A DNA stretch of 64,000 nucleotides from Nocardioides mesophilus. Its GTDB lineage: Bacteria > Actinomycetota > Actinomycetes > Propionibacteriales > Nocardioidaceae. A program made the position numbers and the translations under genes. A model generated the notes under the pieces. The model searched no databases and was not told where the DNA came from. It was given only the letters and a program-made list of their open reading frames with translations. Numbering within the stretch: position 1 is the first letter of the stretch; each line of letters opens with the position of its first letter. Shown piece after piece: positions 29,349 to 37,105 of the stretch. The stretch spans positions 834,501-898,500 of the forward strand of contig NZ_CP060713.1 in assembly GCF_014395785.1 (NCBI RefSeq), given 5' to 3'.

Positions 29349-30794
29349 TCAGTACCGGTAGTGGTCGGACTTGTACGGACCCGACACCGGCACCCCGAGG
29401 TACGCCGCCTGGTCGGCGGTGAGCTCGGTCAGCGAGACGCCGAGGGCCGACAGGTGCAGCCGGGCGACCTCCTCGTCGAGGTGCTTGGGCAGCACGTAGA
29501 CGCCGGTGGGGTACTCGTCGGTCTTGGTGAACAGCTCGATCTGCGCCAGCACCTGGTTGGTGAACGAGTTCGACATCACGAACGACGGGTGGCCGGTCGC
29601 GTTGCCGAGGTTCATGAGCCGGCCCTCGGATAGCACGATGATCGTCGTACCCGCCCCCTTGCCATTGCTCGGGAAGGTCCACACGTCGACCTGGGGCTTG
29701 ACGTTCTTGCGCACGACGCCGGGGAAGTTCTCGAGGCCGGCCATGTCGATCTCGTTGTCGAAGTGGCCGATGTTGGCGACGATCGCCTGGAACTTCATCC
29801 GCTGCATCTGCTCGACGGTGACGACGTTCATGTTGCCCGTCGCGGTGATGATGATGTCGGCGACCGGCAGCACCTCGTCGAGGGTGGAGACCTGGTAGCC
29901 GTCCATCGCCGCCTGCAGCGCGCAGATCGGGTCGATCTCGGTGACGATGACGCGGGCGCCCTGGCCGCGCAGCGACTCCGCGCAGCCCTTGCCGACGTCG
30001 CCGTAGCCGCAGACGACCGCGACCTTGCCGCCGATGAGCACGTCGGTGGCGCGGTTGATGCCGTCGATCAGCGAGTGGCGGCAGCCGTACTTGTTGTCGA
30101 ACTTGCTCTTGGTCACCGAGTCGTTGACGTTGATGCCCGGGAAGAGCAGCGAGCCCTCACGCATCATGTCGTAGAGGCGCAGCACCCCGGTGGTGGTCTC
30201 CTCGGTGACACCCTTGATCTCGTTCGCGATCGTGGTCCAGCGGCTGCCGTCGGCGGCGAGCGAGTCGTGCAGCACCTGGAAGACGACGCGCTGCTCGACG
30301 CTCTTGGCCGAGTCGAGCGCCGGCGCCACGCCGGTCTTCTCGGCGTCCACGCCGAGGTGGACGAGCATCGTGGCGTCGCCCCCGTCGTCGAGGATCATGT
30401 TGGCGAAGGCGCCCTCGGGCCACTGCAGGATCTGCTGGGTGCACCACCAGTACTCCTCCAGCGACTCACCCTTCCAGGCGAACACCGGCACGCCCTGGGG
30501 GTTCTCGACGGTGCCCTCACGCCCGACGACGACCGCGGCGGCGGCGTGGTCCTGGGTGGAGAAGATGTTGCAGGACGCCCAGCGGACCTCGGCACCGAGA
30601 TCGACGAGCGTCTCGATGAGCACGGCGGTCTGGATCGTCATGTGCAGCGAGCCGGCGATCCGGGCGCCGGCCAGCGGCTTGCTGTCTCCGTAGCGCTCGC
30701 GCATCGCCATCAGGCCTGGCATCTCGTGCTCGGCGAGGCCGATCTCGGTGCGGCCGTAGTCGGCCAGGCTCAGGTCAGCAACCTTGAAGTCCAT
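29349..30794 (-). CDS. ahcY: adenosylhomocysteinase
   Basis: A 481-residue NAD-dependent enzyme that splits S-adenosylhomocysteine into adenosine and homocysteine, keeping methylation reactions going. NAD-binding [20 protein letters not shown] (about 255-274) and substrate motif [14 protein letters not shown] (about 80-93) are intact, as is the C-terminal KSDHYRY. The length equals mycobacterial SahH with its extra loop. The ATG at 30794 is chosen because AGAGGA is 5 bases upstream; an ATG at 30809 lacks a ribosome-binding site. It heads the mtrA-mtrB-lpqB run. Confidence 0.97.
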   Translation of the reverse strand: MDFKVADLSLADYGRTEIGLAEHEMPGLMAMRERYGDSKPLAGARIAGSLHMTIQTAVLIETLVDLGAEVRWASCNIFSTQDHAAAAVVVGREGTVENPQGVPVFAWKGESLEEYWWCTQQILQWPEGAFANMILDDGGDATMLVHLGVDAEKTGVAPALDSAKSVEQRVVFQVLHDSLAADGSRWTTIANEIKGVTEETTTGVLRLYDMMREGSLLFPGINVNDSVTKSKFDNKYGCRHSLIDGINRATDVLIGGKVAVVCGYGDVGKGCAESLRGQGARVIVTEIDPICALQAAMDGYQVSTLDEVLPVADIIITATGNMNVVTVEQMQRMKFQAIVANIGHFDNEIDMAGLENFPGVVRKNVKPQVDVWTFPSNGKGAGTTIIVLSEGRLMNLGNATGHPSFVMSNSFTNQVLAQIELFTKTDEYPTGVYVLPKHLDEEVARLHLSALGVSLTELTADQAAYLGVPVSGPYKSDHYRY

Positions 30795-30942
30795 GTAAGT
30801 CCTCTGCATACGGCGTAATGATCCGTCCCCAGAGTACCCGCCCGACCCTGGGCCGGCTCCTGTCAGGGCGCGGGCAGGGCGCGGGCAGGCGTGGCGCGGC
30901 TCCCGCGCGTGCCGGGGAACCTCCGTTGGTCGGGTGTGCCGC

Positions 30943-31923
30943 TCAGTGCGCGGCGGGGGCCGGCGGCTCGGGCCGGGCGGCGGGCACGTGGCCCTCGACG
31001 TAGATGTCCGGCTCCAGGTAGATCACCTGGGCGGCGGGCTCGGCCGCGCGTATGGCGCGCTCGGCGGCGTCGATCCCGCCGGCCACGGCCTCCGCCGTCG
31101 CCCCCTGGGGGACGGCGACCTTGGCGGCCACCAGCAGCTCCTCGGGGCCGAGGTGCAGGGTCTTCATGTGGATGACCCGCTCCACGCCCGGCGCGGACTC
31201 CAGGGCAGCGCGGATCCGGCGGCGGGCCTGCGGCGTCGCCGACTCGCCGAGCAGCAGGCTCTTGGTCTCCAGCGCGAGGATCACCGCGATCACCACCAGC
31301 AGCACGCCGATCATCGCGGTTCCCGCGGCGTCCCAGTACTGGTTGCCGGTGGCCAGGCTCAGGCCCACCCCGGCCAGCGCGAAGACCAGGCCGATGAGCG
31401 CGCCGAGGTCCTCGAGCAGGATCACCGGCAGCTCCGGCGACTTCGCCCGGCGGACGAAGCCGACGTAGGACGCGTCGCCCTTCAGCTTGCCGGTCTCGCG
31501 GAGCGCGGTCCGGAACGACAGGCCCTCGAGCACGATGGCGACCAGCAGCACGACCACCGGGACGAACCGCTGCCAGCCCTCGGCGGGCTCGGCGTGACCG
31601 CTGCTGACCTCGTGGTACTTGTGGTAGCCCTCGTAGAGCGCGAACAGCCCGCCGAGCGAGAACAGCACGATCGAGACGATGAAGGCGTAGATGTAGCGCT
31701 CACGGCCGAAGCCGAACGGGTGCTCCTCGGTCGCCTCTCGCTGGGCACGCTTGCCGCCCAGGAGCAGCAGCCCCTGGTTGCCCGCGTCCGCGACGGAGTG
31801 GATGGACTCCGCGAGCATCGAGGAGAAGCCTGTCATCAGGAACGCGATGAACTTGGTGATCGCGATGCCGGTGTTGGCCAGCAGCGCCGCCACCACCGCC
31901 TTGGTGCCGCCGTCGGTCGCCAT
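30943..31923 (-). CDS. cation diffusion facilitator family transporter
   Basis: A 326-residue membrane protein with six predicted spans, of the CDF family that exports Zn2+, Mn2+ or Co2+ by exchange with protons. The first metal motif is present as [11 protein letters not shown] (HxxxD in span 2). In span 5 the usual H/DxxxD site reads [10 protein letters not shown], so its chemistry differs from the YiiP type and resembles the ZnT9-like branch. A C-terminal cytoplasmic domain of about 90 residues (from [18 protein letters not shown]) is the usual ferredoxin-like dimerisation domain. The start at 31923 is preceded by AGAGGA. Metal specificity cannot be told. Confidence 0.9.
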   Translation of the reverse strand: MATDGGTKAVVAALLANTGIAITKFIAFLMTGFSSMLAESIHSVADAGNQGLLLLGGKRAQREATEEHPFGFGRERYIYAFIVSIVLFSLGGLFALYEGYHKYHEVSSGHAEPAEGWQRFVPVVVLLVAIVLEGLSFRTALRETGKLKGDASYVGFVRRAKSPELPVILLEDLGALIGLVFALAGVGLSLATGNQYWDAAGTAMIGVLLVVIAVILALETKSLLLGESATPQARRRIRAALESAPGVERVIHMKTLHLGPEELLVAAKVAVPQGATAEAVAGGIDAAERAIRAAEPAAQVIYLEPDIYVEGHVPAARPEPPAPAAH

Positions 31924-32013
31924 CGGGTGCCGTTCCTCTTCGCCTCGGTGGTGGTCGGACGAGCAGCCTAGCGGTCCGGTGACCGCGGGTCGGCGCACGC
32001 ATGGGGGCTGGGA

Positions 32014-33048
32014 TCAGCTCCGGCCGAGTCCGATCGCCAGGTAGGCGGCGGCGTAGGTGCCGGTCGCGAGCAGGGCGGCGTAGCGGGCCACGTCCTCCCC
32101 CTCGCCGGCGGTCAGCGTCTCGACGCGTACGTCGTGGCGCTGCGCGGTCGCCTGCAGCCGTCCCCGCTGCTCGCGGACGATCGGGTCCTCGGCCCCGTCG
32201 TCCAGCACCACCAGCACGGGTCGCGGCTCGCCGTCGCCCTCGTCCGCGAACGGGTCCGCGAACAGGTCCCGGGAGCGGGTGGCGGCCATCACCGGCAGCA
32301 GGTGCTCGGCGTCCCCGGCCAGCGCCGCCCGGCCGCTCGAGCGGCGCAACGACTCCGCGACGCGCCGTGCGGCCCGCGCGGCCAGGACCGAGCCTCCCCA
32401 GACCAGCGGCGTGGCGTCGCCCAGCGCGATCGCCAGGATCTTGGCGGGGTTGACCGCCAGGTCGCGGTACGGCGAGCAGGTGATCGCGACCTCGTCGAGG
32501 GCCACCGCCACGGCCTCGGGATCGCTCTCCGGGCCCAGGTCGAGCCGGTCCAGCAGCTCCAGCATCACCACGGCCATCGCCAGCTGGTCCCCGGCCGAGG
32601 CCGGCAGCAGGATGGCGTCGCGGCCGACCGCGTGCCGGGCGACCAGCGACCCGGGCGCCGCGGCGACCACCAGCCGGCAGCCGCGGCGCACCGCCTCGGC
32701 GACCGCGGAGGCCGCGCCGGCGTCGTCGCCCTCGGGGGCGAGCACCACGACCAGGTCGAGGGTGCCGGCCCAGCCGGGCAGGCTCGGTCCGGGCCAGGCC
32801 ACGAACGGCACCGGGCAGCACGGCTCCAGCACCGCGCGGAGCAGGCGGGAGTCGGGTCCGGCCGCGATGACGGCCCGCGGCCGTGGGTCGCCGGCCAGGG
32901 AGGAGACCGCCTCCTCGATCGCCTCGGCGGCGGCCCCTGCCTCCCGCCGGACGCGCGCGCCCGCCTCGGCGAGCGGTCGCAGCAGGTCGTCGGCGGCCGC
33001 CAGCGCCGACTCGTCGTCGAGCCGGGAGTCGTCGAAGATCTCGGCCAC
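32014..33048 (-). CDS. SIS-domain phosphosugar-binding protein
   Basis: A 344-residue cytosolic protein with two SIS folds, resembling the bifunctional phosphoglucose/phosphomannose isomerase group and M. tuberculosis Rv3256c. Strand-turn motifs RAVIAAGPDSRLLRAVLEP and LVVVLAPEGDDAGAASAVAEA (about 60-78 and 98-118) form the first phosphosugar site; the C-terminal half has VWGGSVLAARAARRVAESL. The classical SGNT signature is not clear, so isomerase activity is uncertain. It lies 4 bp downstream of the Trm112 gene and within the manB operon, which fits mannose-phosphate metabolism. GTG start at 33048. Confidence 0.85.
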   Translation of the reverse strand: MAEIFDDSRLDDESALAAADDLLRPLAEAGARVRREAGAAAEAIEEAVSSLAGDPRPRAVIAAGPDSRLLRAVLEPCCPVPFVAWPGPSLPGWAGTLDLVVVLAPEGDDAGAASAVAEAVRRGCRLVVAAAPGSLVARHAVGRDAILLPASAGDQLAMAVVMLELLDRLDLGPESDPEAVAVALDEVAITCSPYRDLAVNPAKILAIALGDATPLVWGGSVLAARAARRVAESLRRSSGRAALAGDAEHLLPVMAATRSRDLFADPFADEGDGEPRPVLVVLDDGAEDPIVREQRGRLQATAQRHDVRVETLTAGEGEDVARYAALLATGTYAAAYLAIGLGRS

Positions 33049-33052
33049 GCCG

Positions 33053-33295
33053 CTAGCCGTCCTCGCCCGGCCGGTCGGTGGCCGGCTCGGCGCTCGAGCC
33101 TTCGCTGGGCCCGGCGGCAGCGGCGCCCCCGGGGCGGCGGGCCTCGTCGACCAGCAGCACCGGGATGTCGTCGCGGACCGGGTAGGCGAGCCCGCACGAG
33201 GTGCACACCAGCTCCTCCGCCGCCTCGTCCACGGCGAGCTGGCCGTGACAGTCGGGGCAGACGATGATCTCCAGCAGCGCGGCGTCGAGGTTCAT
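33053..33295 (-). CDS. Trm112 family zinc-ribbon protein
   Basis: An 80-residue protein of which the first 55 form a Trm112/UPF0434 zinc domain: CPDCHGQL (Cys13, Cys16) and [18 protein letters not shown] (Cys31, Cys34). Eukaryotic Trm112 activates methyltransferases; bacterial homologues are usually uncharacterised. The last 25 residues are Gly/Ala/Pro-rich and probably disordered. It is sandwiched between manB (17 bp upstream) and the SIS gene (4 bp), so it is surely part of that operon, as in other actinobacteria. Confidence 0.88.
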   Translation of the reverse strand: MNLDAALLEIIVCPDCHGQLAVDEAAEELVCTSCGLAYPVRDDIPVLLVDEARRPGGAAAAGPSEGSSAEPATDRPGEDG

Positions 33296-33312
33296 ACCGG
33301 CATTCTTGCCGA

Positions 33313-34692
33313 TCAGGTCCGGATCAGCGCCAGCACGGTGTCGCACAGCTCCTGCAGGCTCTGCTCGTCGGCGGCCTCGGCGTTCAGCCGCAGCAGCGGC
33401 TCGGTGTTGGAGGGCCGCACGTTGAACCACCAGTCCGGGTGGCTGACGGTGAGCCCGTCGAGGTGGTCGATGCTGACGCCGTCGCGGCCGGCGTACTTCT
33501 CCTCGATCGTGCGCATCACCTGCTGCTGGTCGGCCACGGTGGAGTTGATCTCCGGGGAGGTGGCGTACGGGCTGAACGTCGAGAGCAGGCCCGAGAGCGG
33601 CTCGTCGGTCGCCGCGAGGGCGGCCAGGGCGTGCAGCGCCGCCAGCATCCCGGAGTCGGCACGCCAGAAGTCGCGGAAGTAGAAGTGGCCGGAGTGCTCG
33701 CCGCCGAACACGGCGTCGGTCTGGGCCATCGTGGCCTTGATGTAGGAGTGCCCGACCCGGGTGCGCACCGGCATGCCGCCGAGGGCGGTCACCAGCTCCG
33801 GCACCGCCCGCGAGGTGATCAGGTTGTGGATCACGGTCGAGCCCGGCTGCCTGGCCAGCTCGCGGGAGGCGATCAGCGCGGTCAGTGCCGACGGGTTCAC
33901 GGTCTCGCCCCGCTCGTCGACCAGGAAGCAGCGGTCGGCGTCGCCGTCGAAGGCGAGCCCGATGTCGGCGCCGCTCTCGCGCACCTTCGCCTGCAGGTCG
34001 ACCAGGTTCGCCGGGTCGATCGGGTTGGCCTCGTGGTTCGGGAAGGAGCCGTCGAGCTCGTAGTACATCGGCACCACGTCGAGGTCGAGGGCGCCCAGCA
34101 CCGCCGGGGCGGTGTGCCCGGCCATCCCGTTGCCGGCGTCGACCACGACCTTCAGCCGGCGGCCCCGCACCGGCACGAGCGAGTGCAGGTGCGCGGCGTA
34201 CGCCGCCAGCACGTCGGTCTGCCCGATCGAGCCGGCCCGGTCGGCGACGACCTGCCCCCCGCTCCCCACGAGGTCGCGGATCTCGAGCAGGCCGGTCTCG
34301 GTCCCGAGCGGCACCGCGCCGGCGCGACACATCTTGATGCCGTTGTACTGGGCCGGGTTGTGGCTCGCGGTGAACATCGCACCGGGCAGACCGAGGTGGC
34401 CGGAGGCGAAGTAGAGCTGGTCGGTGGAGGCCAGCCCGATGAGCGTCACGTCGGCACCCGCCGCTGCCGCGCCCTCGGCGAACGCGCGGGCCATTCCGGG
34501 CGAGGAGGGCCGCATGTCGTGGCCCACCACCACCCCGGAGCCGGCCGCCCCGGTGACGGTGACGAAGGCGTTGCCGACCGCCCGGGCGAGCGCCTCGTCC
34601 ACCTGCTCGGGGACCAGGCCCCGGACGTCGTAGGCCTTGAAGACCGCGTGCAGGTTGTCGAGGGAGGTGGTCGGGGAGGCCGGTGCGGACAT
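33313..34692 (-). CDS. manB: phosphomannomutase/phosphoglucomutase
   Basis: A 459-residue alpha-D-phosphohexomutase that interconverts mannose-6-P and mannose-1-P. Catalytic phosphoserine Ser110 lies in [14 protein letters not shown]; the metal loop FDGDADRC is near residue 250; the sugar loop [12 protein letters not shown] is near 327; and the phosphate loop [10 protein letters not shown] is in domain 4. It supplies the guanylyltransferase encoded at 55268-56341 for GDP-mannose. M. tuberculosis Rv3257c has the same place between the SIS and DUF3499 genes. Confidence 0.95.
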   Translation of the reverse strand: MSAPASPTTSLDNLHAVFKAYDVRGLVPEQVDEALARAVGNAFVTVTGAAGSGVVVGHDMRPSSPGMARAFAEGAAAAGADVTLIGLASTDQLYFASGHLGLPGAMFTASHNPAQYNGIKMCRAGAVPLGTETGLLEIRDLVGSGGQVVADRAGSIGQTDVLAAYAAHLHSLVPVRGRRLKVVVDAGNGMAGHTAPAVLGALDLDVVPMYYELDGSFPNHEANPIDPANLVDLQAKVRESGADIGLAFDGDADRCFLVDERGETVNPSALTALIASRELARQPGSTVIHNLITSRAVPELVTALGGMPVRTRVGHSYIKATMAQTDAVFGGEHSGHFYFRDFWRADSGMLAALHALAALAATDEPLSGLLSTFSPYATSPEINSTVADQQQVMRTIEEKYAGRDGVSIDHLDGLTVSHPDWWFNVRPSNTEPLLRLNAEAADEQSLQELCDTVLALIRT

Positions 34693-34715
34693 GGACCGCA
34701 CCCTATCGACGGGCC

Positions 34716-35132
34716 TCAGTCCTCGAGCGTGGGGACCGAGCGCAGGTGGTTGGGCCGTCCGGACCGGCCGGCCGGGCTCGGCGGCCCGGGCCGCGGGGGC
34801 TCGGGGGCACCGGGCTGCGTCGACTGGAGGAGCTGGCCGGCCCGGGACGCGACCGGGGCCGGGCGAGCGGCCTCCCGCACCGCGTCGGCGAGCGCGAGCA
34901 GGTCGTCGGTGGAGGGCCCGAGCACGTCGGGGTCCGGCGCCAGCCGGAGCACCTCCCAGCCGCGGGGTGCGCTGAGCCGGTCGCTGTGGGCCTCGCAGAG
35001 GTCGTAGGCGTGCGGCTCGGCGTAGGTGGCCAGCGGGCCGAGGACGGCGGTCTGGTCGGAGTAGACGTAGGTCAGCGTGGCCACCGCTGCCCGCCCGCAG
35101 GCGGTCTTCGAGCAACGGCGGGCTGGACTCAC
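34716..35132 (-). CDS. DUF3499 family protein
   Basis: A 138-residue protein. The first 80 residues carry Cys7 and Cys12 (RRCSKTACG), then TLTYVYSDQTAVLGPLATYAEPHAYDLCEAHSDRLSAPRGWEV, where a third Cys and a His complete a probable zinc site. The rest is Pro/Gly-rich. The family occurs beside manB, WhiB2 and the metallopeptidase gene across actinobacteria (Rv3258c in M. tuberculosis). The GTG at 35132 is the start; the divergent gene begins 50 bp away. Function unknown. Confidence 0.92.
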   Translation of the reverse strand: MSPARRCSKTACGRAAVATLTYVYSDQTAVLGPLATYAEPHAYDLCEAHSDRLSAPRGWEVLRLAPDPDVLGPSTDDLLALADAVREAARPAPVASRAGQLLQSTQPGAPEPPRPGPPSPAGRSGRPNHLRSVPTLED

Positions 35133-35181
35133 GTCGCAGACGGTACCCGGTCGGTCCCCCCGCGACGACTAGGCTCGCGGT

Positions 35182-35643
35182 ATGACCTCGACAGGGACGC
35201 CGGTGGGCCGGCGCGGCGGGTCGCGCCGCGACCGGCGGGGCCGCGGCTCGCGGGGGCCGGCGGTGCTCCCCGGTCCGCTCTCCCCCGGCGGCGTGCCGGC
35301 CACCCGGTCCCGGCGGGCGACCTTCGACGACCTGGTGCTGGCGGTCGTGGAGGACCTGGAGGAGCGCTGGCACGACGAGCTGGGGCTCGTCGAGTTCGCC
35401 GTCGAGGAGGCCCCGCTCGTGCCCGACGACTGGGACGCCGACACCGTCCCGCTCGCCACCCTCGTGCCCGCCTCCGGCGGCACCCCGGCCCGGCTGGTGC
35501 TGTTCCGTCGGCCGATCGAGCTGCGGGCCGAGACCCGTGCGGACCTGTCCGCGCTGGTCCTCACGGTGCTGGTCGAGCAGGTCTCCGAGCTCCTGGGCCG
35601 GCCGCCCGAGGAGATCGACTCGCGCTACGACTCCCTGGAGTGA
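35182..35643 (+). CDS. metallopeptidase-fold (MMP-like) protein with degenerate active site
   Basis: A 153-residue protein with an Arg/Gly-rich N-terminus (1-45) and a C-terminal minimal zincin-like domain of the Rv3259/DUF1025-like family that flanks WhiB2 in actinobacteria. In homologues I recall, the central helix begins with a His-Glu pair; here the equivalent region reads LVLTVLVEQVSELLG (about 124-138), with Leu-Thr at that place. So zinc binding and peptidase action look unlikely for this copy. Divergent from DUF3499 and convergent with the DUF5719 gene, 4 bp away. Confidence 0.8.
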   Translation: MTSTGTPVGRRGGSRRDRRGRGSRGPAVLPGPLSPGGVPATRSRRATFDDLVLAVVEDLEERWHDELGLVEFAVEEAPLVPDDWDADTVPLATLVPASGGTPARLVLFRRPIELRAETRADLSALVLTVLVEQVSELLGRPPEEIDSRYDSLE

Positions 35644-35647
35644 GCGC

Positions 35648-37105
35648 TCAGCGGGGACCCGGCCGCACCGACGGTGTGCGCACCCGCATCGGCAGCTCGG
35701 CCAGCGGTGTCTGCGCGAGGATCCCCCGACCGGCGTACGTCGCGGCGCCGTAGACGCTGCCCTCGAGCGGCGTGACCACGACGTAGGCGCTGCCGGTCGG
35801 CGGCTCCCAGGCAGCGGTCGCGCCGGGACCGATCGCGACCTCGTCGCTGCCGGTCTCCTTGCCGTCCGCGGCGTAGCCGGTGAGCGTGGCCCGGGCCGGT
35901 TGCGACCCGGCGCTGAGCTGCACGGTCGTCGTCGCCCGCGCCGGCACTGGTACGGCGGCCGGGTCGAGCAGCGGCAGCACCGGTCCGGCGTAGGAGTTGT
36001 CCGCGCCGGGACCGGTGCCGACGGTGCGGACGGCCGCGACCAGCGGCACCCGGGAGCGCACCCGCAGCGCGAGCGGCTCCCCCGCCGGCAGCACGTCGTC
36101 GAGCGGCACCGACTCCACGGCTCCGGGCGCGACACTGACCTGGTCCAGCCCCGTCGGAGCGAAGGAGCCGTTCGCGCCGACCACCTCGACCTCGACGAGC
36201 GCCTCCAGCTCCGAGGGGTTGGTCACCAGCAGCGTCCGGGACGCCCCGGCCGACGGGATGCCGGCGAGCCGGAGGTTGCGGCTCGGCCGCTGGGTCGCGG
36301 GCAGCCACTCCAGCCCGGCGGCCGCGCCCGGACGGGCGGCGTACCGGTCCAGGACCGCGGCGGAGACCCGGCCGCGGGCGGCCGCGACCTCGACGGTGAG
36401 CTCCTCGGTCTGCGGGGCGAGGTCGGCCAGGGAGAGCGTCACCGTCTCACCGGCGCCGATCGGGATGTCGCGGGTGCCGACCGTGTCGATCGTGCCCTCG
36501 GGTCCGTGCAGGCGGACGTCGACGACGGCCTGGCCGGGGTCGAGGTTGGTCATCACCAGGTCCGAGGCGTGGTCGAGGGAGGCGCCCGCGCCGGTGAACC
36601 ACCAGCTGCCGCGAGGCGCCCGGCAGGCGGCCACGGCGCCGGCGGTGTCAGAGCTGTCGGTGCGGTCGCCGAACAGGCCGGCCGCCAGGTCACCCGAGGC
36701 GTCGAGGACCGGGGCCGGGCCGGTCGGGTCGGACGGCAGCTCCTCCAGCGCGCCGCGGGCCAGATCCAGCGGCTCCCCCGCTCGGCCGGGCTCCCCGACC
36801 AGCAGCTCGCCGCTGTCGCCGAGTGGCTCCCCGGCCGGCCGCACGTCGGCGAGACCGGCGACCACCCGGGTCGTGACCCGCCCGAGGCGGACGTCCTGCG
36901 TCGACGGGCAGGCCAGCAGGGCGCTGTCCACCAGGGTGCGGGCGCCCGCCGTCTGCCGCGGCGCCGGCTCGGCGGTGCCGGTCAGCAGCACGGCCGCCGC
37001 GGCCAGCGCCAGCAGCAGCACGCCGAGGACGGCGCCACCGCCTGGCACGGGACGCCGGGGACCGGTGGCCCGCCGGCTGCCCGGGACCCGTTGCGCGCTG
37101 CTCAT
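35648..37105 (-). CDS. DUF5719 family exported/membrane-anchored protein
   Basis: A 485-residue protein with one N-terminal span at about residues 24-43 (GGAVLGVLLLALAAAAVLLTG) and a large extracytoplasmic region rich in strands (repeated immunoglobulin-like NLDPGQAVVDVRLHGPEG and NPSELEALVEVEVVGANG modules, about 175 and 295). Two cysteines (about 69 and 167) may form a disulphide. The family is restricted to actinobacteria and lies next to the large GT2. Its start at 37105 overlaps the GT2 stop by 4 bp (ATGA), so the two products probably act together in the envelope. Function unknown. Confidence 0.88.
   Translation of the reverse strand: MSSAQRVPGSRRATGPRRPVPGGGAVLGVLLLALAAAAVLLTGTAEPAPRQTAGARTLVDSALLACPSTQDVRLGRVTTRVVAGLADVRPAGEPLGDSGELLVGEPGRAGEPLDLARGALEELPSDPTGPAPVLDASGDLAAGLFGDRTDSSDTAGAVAACRAPRGSWWFTGAGASLDHASDLVMTNLDPGQAVVDVRLHGPEGTIDTVGTRDIPIGAGETVTLSLADLAPQTEELTVEVAAARGRVSAAVLDRYAARPGAAAGLEWLPATQRPSRNLRLAGIPSAGASRTLLVTNPSELEALVEVEVVGANGSFAPTGLDQVSVAPGAVESVPLDDVLPAGEPLALRVRSRVPLVAAVRTVGTGPGADNSYAGPVLPLLDPAAVPVPARATTTVQLSAGSQPARATLTGYAADGKETGSDEVAIGPGATAAWEPPTGSAYVVVTPLEGSVYGAATYAGRGILAQTPLAELPMRVRTPSVRPGPR

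Noticed and set aside
30795-30942. S-adenosylhomocysteine riboswitch upstream of ahcY
   Set aside because: The leader is short and GC-rich and I could not find the conserved SAH riboswitch core by eye.
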